This document shows, piece by piece, positions 57,497 to 64,000 of a stretch of DNA of 64,000 nucleotides. Origin of the DNA: Blumeriella jaapii (Eukaryota; Ascomycota; Leotiomycetes; Helotiales; Drepanopezizaceae). The number at the start of each line of letters is the position of its first letter. Position 1 is the stretch's first letter. The notes beneath the pieces were generated by a model, which made no database searches, was not told the DNA's origin, and saw only the letters and a list, made by a program, of their open reading frames with translations. The stretch spans positions 434,001 to 498,000 of the forward strand of contig VWND01000073.1 in the NCBI GenBank assembly GCA_009599575.1, in the 5' to 3' direction. The translations under genes and the position numbers were made by a program.

Positions 57497-58431
57497 ATGG
57501 CACCCTCTCGGATCGAAGAATGCAAACTCTGCTTCATCGGCGGCGGGAATATGGGCGGAGCCATCATCGGAGGCCTCATCGCCAAGGGTCGCACGACGAA
57601 GGAGAACGTCACCGTCTCGGACCCCTTCGAAGGCACGCGCCAGAAGCTCGAATCCACGCTCGGTGTGCGCACCACCAGCTCCAACGTCGAAGCTTCGGCC
57701 GAAGCGGACATTCTCGTCCTGGCCGTGAAGCCGCAGGTCGCCAGGGGGGTTTGTGAAGATCTCGCGGCTGAGTGGGATCGCGCGGGGAAGAAGGAGTCGC
57801 CGCTCGTGGTGTCCATCTGCGCCGGTCTCCCTGTCGATGCTCTGACGACGTGGTTCACGCGCAGCGTTGGGCGAGCGCCGAAGGTGGTGAGGGTCATGCC
57901 CAACACGCCTGCTTTGCTGGGGGAGGGTGCCAGCGGCTCGTTCGCGGGGAAGGGTGTGACGGAGGAGGAGAAAGAGCTGGTTACTGCGCTCTTGGCAGGC
58001 TTCAGCAAGGTCTCGGAATGGGTTCAGAAGGAGGAGCTGATTGATGTCGTGACGGCACTCTCGGGTAGGCTTCCTCTGCGGTGCTTCTCGCATTCCCGCT
58101 CGTGCTGTTCTCCTGCTCAATCACCGTCACAGGTTCTGGACCAGCGTACTTCTTCGCCCTCGTCGAACACATGGTCTCCAGTGCTACTGCTCTAGGTCTG
58201 CCGAGAGAGCAAGCAGAGCGTCTTGCTAAGCAGACTTGTCTTGGAGCCGGACGGATGCTGGTCGAATCAGAGGAGACCCCTGGGCAGCTGCGTAAGAATG
58301 TCACGAGTCCAAAGGGAACTACGGAAGCTGCGTTGAACAGCTTCCAACACTCTGGACTGGAGGAGATCGTGAGCAAGGCTGTCAAGGCTGCTGCGGACAG
58401 GGGCGAGGAGTTGGGCAAGGCTACCTCCTGA
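57497..58431 (+). CDS. Pyrroline-5-carboxylate reductase
   Basis: Exons 57497-58064 and 58133-58431 with a 68-bp intron, 288 aa. It reduces pyrroline-5-carboxylate to proline with NAD(P)H, the last step of proline synthesis, in the cytosol. Residues about 11-30 are the Rossmann motif (CFIGGGNMGGAIIGGLIAKG). VLAVKPQ and VVRVMPNTPALLGEGASG follow. The C-terminal dimer and active-site part is GSGPAYFFALVEHM, KQTCLGAGRML and SPKGTTEAALNSF. The intron falls inside LSG/GSGPAYF and joining restores the family sequence. The length is that of a complete ProC-type enzyme. Yeast calls the gene PRO3; the symbol is left blank because naming varies in filamentous fungi. Confidence 0.95.
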
Positions 58432-60301
58432 GCTCGAGAAAAGCGTCGGTGTTTTTGGTGCTCGAGCTGATGACTTGATCACGATGAATGTATTCTTCTC
58501 CTTATGCTGATTCCATCAGATACCTCTACTGACCACACATCTGCTTTTTAGTCACGGTTCTATGGTTTAATGATTTGCGGGCGTACCGCAGGCGTTATGG
58601 CCTTTCGTATCGCCCTACTCCTACTCAATGGCGTCAGGACTCTTGAACCGTTATTTTGTGAGACCCAAAAGTTTGGAATTAAAATAAGCATCCCACCTAG
58701 ACCAGCTCGTGAGTATTCGTGAAATGCAGATACAAACCCTCAAACCAGCGTTGATCTAGATATGTGCGACTTAAAAATTGGCAATGCACGTCTAGCAACG
58801 GAGAGTTTATGCCATGTGCAGTAAAAATAACTGCACCAGAGTAGAGAATGTCTGGCGCATATCTGGTGCAGTTTACGCGGCTCGGTGTTTTCAACGTTAC
58901 GGTACTACTAAACATTCGCTACGTATTCAGACCATCCAAATACCTATCGAGATCTTCCTGATGTAGTTCATCTGTTAGACTGTGTGCACATATGATCGAG
59001 AACCGTCTTTCAAAAAAGGAATTGAAAAAAGCAAGGAACAGAGGGGACTTTGTTATCTCGTCTGCTAGTGCTGTTATGTTACCTGACGCTTTAGTCGTCG
59101 AGTTTTATCGGCCACTTTGGGTAGCCTCGACGTTACATACAGATTCCACGCTTCGGCATCTTACATTCTACACGTGCCTGTGCTTCGTAGCCCATATCAT
59201 ACAGCGAAGTTATTGTCCAACACAAAAATTACGACGCGAGCCATGTTCACGTTGGTTTGCGGACAAGGCATGATAGCGCCATCTCCGATTACAGCTCTGC
59301 GCCATCTAGGATGCGAATTCCTTCTTTTCATCTACAGAACATAGCTTGGTGGTAAATGGCGTGCAGATCAATGCAGCATTGCTCGCTTAGCCGGCCTGCC
59401 ATCAACAAAACCAGTAAACGCAGTACGTCTTCTTCGTGAGGAAGCTCCAGAAGCCTTACCCCGTTCTACAGTACCTCCCTCCCTAGATAGAGACTGGAGG
59501 ATTCTAGCTGGTCGTCAGATAGTGAAGCGATGGTTTCGATCAGTAACGATGGACTTGTGGTAAGGACTCCGGCATGTTCCTCCAAGATCCAGCATCGGCA
59601 GCGTTTTCTAGGAGAAGAGAAAGCTGCATGTTGGATTGCGTCCGCTATTCTCGATAGAGAGCAGAATTATGCAACCAGGATGCACGCAGATGAACAGGTG
59701 GTTCCGTGTGAGGAATAGCTTCCAGAACCAGGAAGCTGTGTCCTAGCTTCTCGCAAACGAACAGGGCAGTACGGTGAATAAGGCGATTAAAACCCGACTG
59801 ATGTTATAAGGCGCTCGCTCGTTGGCCATGACGTAAAAGCATCTTCCCATCGAGTCCAGGAGTGGGACACAATAGCCGGTCAAGCGCCTGACTTCGTCCC
59901 CCCGCGAGCACAACCAGGAAGCAAGCAGACCAACATTTATGTACCCCGCCTTCCCCGATGCAAAGAAATGTGGCCCACAACTGCCGGCGAATGTTCCTCT
60001 AGCCAATGTCACCTTTCTCGTCAATGAGCTCCATCAGTCAGAAACCTCCATGAGATGCAATCGCGTCGAAGCTGTGCGGATTTCCTGCAGCCAAGAGCGG
60101 TCTCTGAGATGCGGACATTCGGCCCGTCGTCGTCGTCGACCCTCCGCCAATGTCATGATTGTGGCTCACGATGACGAACTGGCGTAAACATACGAGGCTT
60201 TCTAGTACATGATGCAGTCCTCGTATGGCGTGTACGTATGGAGGTTTCTCGCACAACAACGATTCTCGCATTCTTGAAACCACCAACTCGTGAGCACCAG
60301 G
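58432..60301. other. AT-richer intergenic region with possible gene remnants
   Basis: About 1.87 kb between P5CR and the beta-glucosidase. A 7-bp inverted repeat GTGCAGT...ACTGCAC lies near 58818-58838. A 72-codon frame, open from 59345 to a stop at 59561-59563, has ordinary composition (GGKWRADQCSIARLAGLPS, then DRDWRILAGRQIVKRWFR) but no ATG at its start; it may be a remnant of a transposase or host gene. A second weak frame lies at 58992-59273. Neither is recognised. Confidence 0.4.
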
Positions 60302-62829
60302 ATGAGGCTTTTGCGTTTTTGTTTACTTCATTCTCTTTCCCTCCTGGGACACGCGACAGCGGGATGGACAAATGAAAGCGAGGTGCCCTACTACGGCCTA
60401 AGTCCTCCTGTATACCCAAGTCGTAAGCTCGACGAAGTCTTTCGGTACGTTCTTGTTGTTGACCAGGCATAGCACCAGGACCGGGGACCTCCTCGGCAGA
60501 ATGGGCTACGGCGTACCAAAAAGCTCGACTCTTCGTTTCTCAGCTCACTCTCGAGGAGAAAGTGAACATGACGCTCGGCCACACAGGCCTCTGTGTGGGT
60601 AACAGCGGCGCGGTCCCTCGTCTTGGCTTCAGAGGAATGTGTCTCGAAGATGCTCCGTCGGGGATACGTGGTCCCGACTTCGTGTCTGCGTTTCCAGCCG
60701 GCATGCACGTAGCGCAGACCTGGGACAGGAGGTACATGCGTGCCTATGGCAAAGCACTCGGAGAAGAGTACCGGGGCAAAGGTGTCAACGTTGCTCTTGG
60801 ACCAGTGGGAGGAGGAATTGGCCGGGTCCCGCGAGCGGGAAGGAACTGGGAGGGTGCAAGTCCAGACCCGTACCTCACCGGCGTACAGATGGAGGAGATC
60901 GTGCTGGGCATCCAGGGCGAGGGAGTCATTGCATGTTCTAAGGTAAAACCAGCCACTGCCAGAGTGCCACCTTGTGATGAGCATCGTCTGACGTGGGCTA
61001 GCACTTTTTGCTCAACGAGCAGGAATACCGCCGCCTTCCCAGTGACCTTGGAGAGTCGATATCTTCCAATGTCGACGATCTTACCATCCACGAGCTTTAC
61101 CTATGGCCATTCATGAACGCGCTCAAAGCAGGAACTGGAGCCATCATGTGTTCCTACCAACGGGCGAACAACTCGTATGCTTGCCAGAACTCGAAGCTTC
61201 TTAACGGGTTGCTGAAAACGGAACTTGGCTTCGAAGGATTTGTTGTTTCGGATTGGCGAGCACAGCAGTAAGTAACGGAAAACTCGTCTTTCCCTGCTAT
61301 TGTATAGGTGTTGTCCCGTGGAAGTGTCACTGGTCTCCTTGTCCTTCTGTTGAGACGTTCTCGTTTACACAATAACTGATTGCGCGTGTCTTTCTAGGTC
61401 TGGAATCAGCACTGCCAACGCTGGTATGGATATCGTGATGCCGGATTCCGGTTGGTGGGGTAAGAATTTAACAGAGGCCGTGAACAATGGCTCTGTTTCC
61501 GTGGACCGCCTGAACGACATGGTCACCCGGCCTTTAGCCTCATGGTATCTTCTTGACCAAAACACAACCATCCCCGACACGCAGATCTTCTCACCTACCG
61601 TGCAGCACCCGATCCTGGATGTTCGAGGAGACCATGACAGACTTATCCGGGAAGTTGGAGCTGCAGGTCACGTCCTTGTCAAGAACGTCAACAACACTCT
61701 TCCCTTAAAGTCCCCAAGATATGTCAGTGTCTTTGGGTATGATGCTGAAGTGAAGCCTGTTCCGTGGACCAACCCGCTCCGCTTCGGCGGCGGATACGAG
61801 GTCAACTTCGGCTGGGAAATCCTCAACGGAACGCTGATCGTTGGTGGCGGCTCAGGCAGCAATACCCCAGCCTATGTCATCTCACCGTTCAAGGCCATTC
61901 AAGACCGAGTGATTGCGGATAGAGGGATGCTACGCTGGGATTTGTACTCGCCGAATCCTGTTCCAGAAGCGAATACCGAGGTCGCTCTGGTCTTCATTAA
62001 TGCGTACGCATCCGAATCATTTGACCGCTTGAGCCTTTCCGACGAGTTCTCCGACCAGCTCGTTCTCAACGTTGCTGCGAATCATGCAAACACGGTTGTC
62101 GTTTTGCATTCAGCAGGACCTAGAGTCGTGGATGCCTGGATCGAGCACGAGAACGTCACAGCAGTCATCTATGCCGGTCTTCCAGGCCAAGAGTCCGGAC
62201 ATGCTCTCGTCGACGTTCTGTACGGAGATGTCAACCCGAGTGGGAGGCTCATTCACACCATCGCCAAGAAGGACGAGGACTACGGTGACGTGTTGAACTC
62301 CACCGTCGACGGACGATCCGCGTTTCCCCAATCCGACTTTACAGAAGGCGTGTACATTGACTACCGGGCCTTCGACCGCGATGGCATTGAGCCGAGATTC
62401 GAGTTCGGATACGGTCTGTCGTACACGAGCTTCTCATATTCCGGTCTGAGCTTCGCGCCAACAGATGCCCACACCGAAGAGTATCCCTCGTCCAATGTCT
62501 CGGTCATTCAGGGGGGCCACCCAGAACTCTGGGATGTGCTTTTCAACGTGACAGCCTATATCACCAACGCCGGGAAGCTTGCCGGTGCTGAGGTCGCACA
62601 GTTGTACCTTGGGATTCCTACTGCCCCTGTTCGCCAGCTGAGAGGTTTCGAGAAGGTGCATTTAGAGCCTGATGCCACGACGGCGGTGGTTTTTGCCTTG
62701 ACGCGAAGAGATTTGAGCGTTTGGGATGTGGTGGCACAGAAGTGGCAGCTGCAACGCGCTACCTACCATGTCTATGTCGGTGCGAGTAGCAAGGACCTGA
62801 GGCTGAACTGTACCTTTGACGTCGAGTAA
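60302..62829 (+). CDS. Secreted GH3 beta-glucosidase
   Basis: Exons 60302-60422, 60479-60942, 61002-61267 and 61398-62829, 760 aa. A signal peptide is clear ([20 protein letters not shown]). The GH3 (alpha/beta)8 domain shows [62 protein letters not shown] and [10 protein letters not shown], where Asp279 is the expected nucleophile. The second domain follows ([34 protein letters not shown]). A fibronectin-III-like end has [12 protein letters not shown] and [10 protein letters not shown]. It cleaves terminal beta-glucose from cello-oligosaccharides or other glucosides outside the cell. Intron 1 has two in-phase acceptors, 60465-60466 and 60477-60478; the second leaves room for a branch point and is preferred. 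Many N-glycosylation sites are present. Confidence 0.94.
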
Positions 62830-64000
62830 CATGGGATGGTCGGAGCAGGCTCTCCTCCCAGGAGCATAGCGTACTCGCTTCAAGGCTATGCGATGTCCTT
62901 TTCATTCTTCATACCGTTACTGGTTCTGGGTTCTTCCTATGTACAAAGTATGGCTGGCCTCGCGCAAGAGGCTCTTCTGAAGACTTCGATCGGGTCCTGC
63001 CCACGGAGTCGCTGAAGTTGGGAATGCATAACGAGAGACGTGCTGGGTGCCACCCGCAGAGACTGAGACAGGTGCGCTCTCAGCCGTGGATAGACTCCGC
63101 AGTGTTTGTGACCAAGTCTAGTCCTCACCAACACCAAGCCTTTGAACATGCAATGGTGCGGACCAATGAACGTGAGCATGCGACCATCCAAGTCCCGTCG
63201 GAGCAGCGTAGAGAGACATGCGCCGTCCATTGGACGGCCGTTCCACATATCTGTTGTTGATCTCTCGCTTGACTGTTCTCTCGCCGGCACCCCCTCCTCG
63301 TGTCTCCACAAAAGGGGCCCACCGAAAGGGCATGGCATGGGAATCCTGTTTGCCATGCTGCTCTTGCGACTTGCAACAAAAGATCTCGGAGGGAAAGAAT
63401 CGACGACCGAAGTTGCCAACACGTACCGGAGCAGACGATGCTCCTCCACAGGGATTTTGGGCCTGTTGGCAGCTGTCGGACCATTCTTGCATCGGGTTGT
63501 TCTTGGCGAGGTCGTGCTCGAGTACTGGACAGGACTGGATAGTATATCACGCTGGTTTTGCTTGCGAGAAGAGATGCTCGGTTTTTCTCTCTTGTTCACG
63601 GCCGTGTTGTCACTCACCTCCGTCAGTAGCTCAAACGCACATGGCAATTGGGAACCCTTGGAGACCGAGTATGACAGGACCCGAACCCGGCGTGATGAGT
63701 AGATGCGATCTTCGATTACACACGGGTTGAAAGTCGAACCTGATCACGAGAACAGTGGCTGTTCGCTTCGTGGAAAGAAAAGGTCGTGTTGAAAAAGGGG
63801 TTTTTCCTTTTTCCCAGCAGCTCAAGCAGCGAAGGCCATCTCCAATTTTTCATGGACTCCATAGTAGCCGTTGCTTGACGACTTAGTGATGGACTACTTC
63901 TGCGGAAAGTGGGGTCGAACCAAGCTCTCCTGCGATAGAGGAGTCGCCTTCACTCATCGAAAGGACCGGTACAGTGCCTACGGTATTTAGCAAGTTGAGT
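62830..64000. other. Right-end intergenic region, no supported gene
   Basis: Two long overlapping frames, 63647-62937 on the minus strand and 63142-63702 on the plus strand, cover each other and match nothing known; at most one could be real. No conserved motif was seen. A tRNA-like patch near 63902-63960 is rejected (see rejected items). Confidence 0.4.

Noticed and set aside
62937..63702. Overlapping 236-codon minus and 186-codon plus frames
   Set aside because: They overlap each other, show no recognisable motif and have unremarkable composition; I cannot support either.
63902..63960. tRNA-like patch on the minus strand (B-box-like GGTTCGACCCC, 5-bp anticodon-type stem with U before the triplet)
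   Set aside because: The T stem pairs at only three of five positions and no 5' acceptor strand matches TTCCGCA; at best a chance or decayed tRNA.

Overview
The window is nuclear DNA of a filamentous ascomycete (Pezizomycotina). The evidence is short introns of about 44-130 bp, mostly with fungal donors (GTAAGT, GTGAGT, GTACGT) and CTRAY-type branch points, intron-split protein genes without operons, and family content such as a CPS1-type adenylating protein, a TeaR-like CaaX protein, Coy1, Vps3, a DUF3455 secreted protein and a GH3 beta-glucosidase. Dothideomycetes is my guess for the class, but nothing I can see proves it.

Positions 1-29.3 kb are a compact gene island. In order: 5' part of a CPS1-like gene (-), a conserved fungal protein of unknown function (+), a Usa1/HERP-like ERAD scaffold (-), mitochondrial phosphatidylserine decarboxylase (+), a flavin-dependent oxidoreductase (+), Vps3/TGFBRAP1 (-), Coy1/CASP (+), a DUF3455 secreted protein (+), the kinetochore protein Mis12/Mtw1 (+), a mitochondrial PPR-like protein (-) and a J-domain protein (-). 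From 29.3 to 57.5 kb the window is mostly a gene-poor zone packed with microsatellites and low-complexity tracts. It is broken only by a metallophosphoesterase (-), a TeaR-like polarity protein (+) and a small Cys-rich protein (+). From 57.5 kb genes resume with pyrroline-5-carboxylate reductase (+) and a secreted GH3 beta-glucosidase (+).

The genes are mostly unrelated housekeeping functions: endosome and Golgi trafficking, ER-associated degradation, mitochondrial lipid and RNA metabolism, kinetochore, polarity and proline synthesis. I see no biosynthetic cluster. Most neighbours are divergent or convergent pairs with short spacers.

The most notable finding is a dispersed element present three times in the gene-poor zone: about 854 bp at 44150-45003 (+), 88 bp at 49173-49260 (-) and 859 bp at 55261-56119 (-). 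The two minus-strand copies carry perfect 14- and 15-bp target-site duplications, the short copy is 5'-truncated, and all end in an (ATC)n-like tail. These are marks of target-primed reverse transcription, so this looks like a non-LTR retroposon family. Both long copies keep a perfect 9-bp-stem hairpin near the 5' end.

Three genes (the 3071 gene, Vps3 and the PPR gene) each need a -1 frame correction, in two cases clearly at a homopolymer. This points to draft-assembly indels more than to pseudogenes. Gene boundaries below were worked out by hand from frame, splice sites and family similarity recalled from memory. No search was run.
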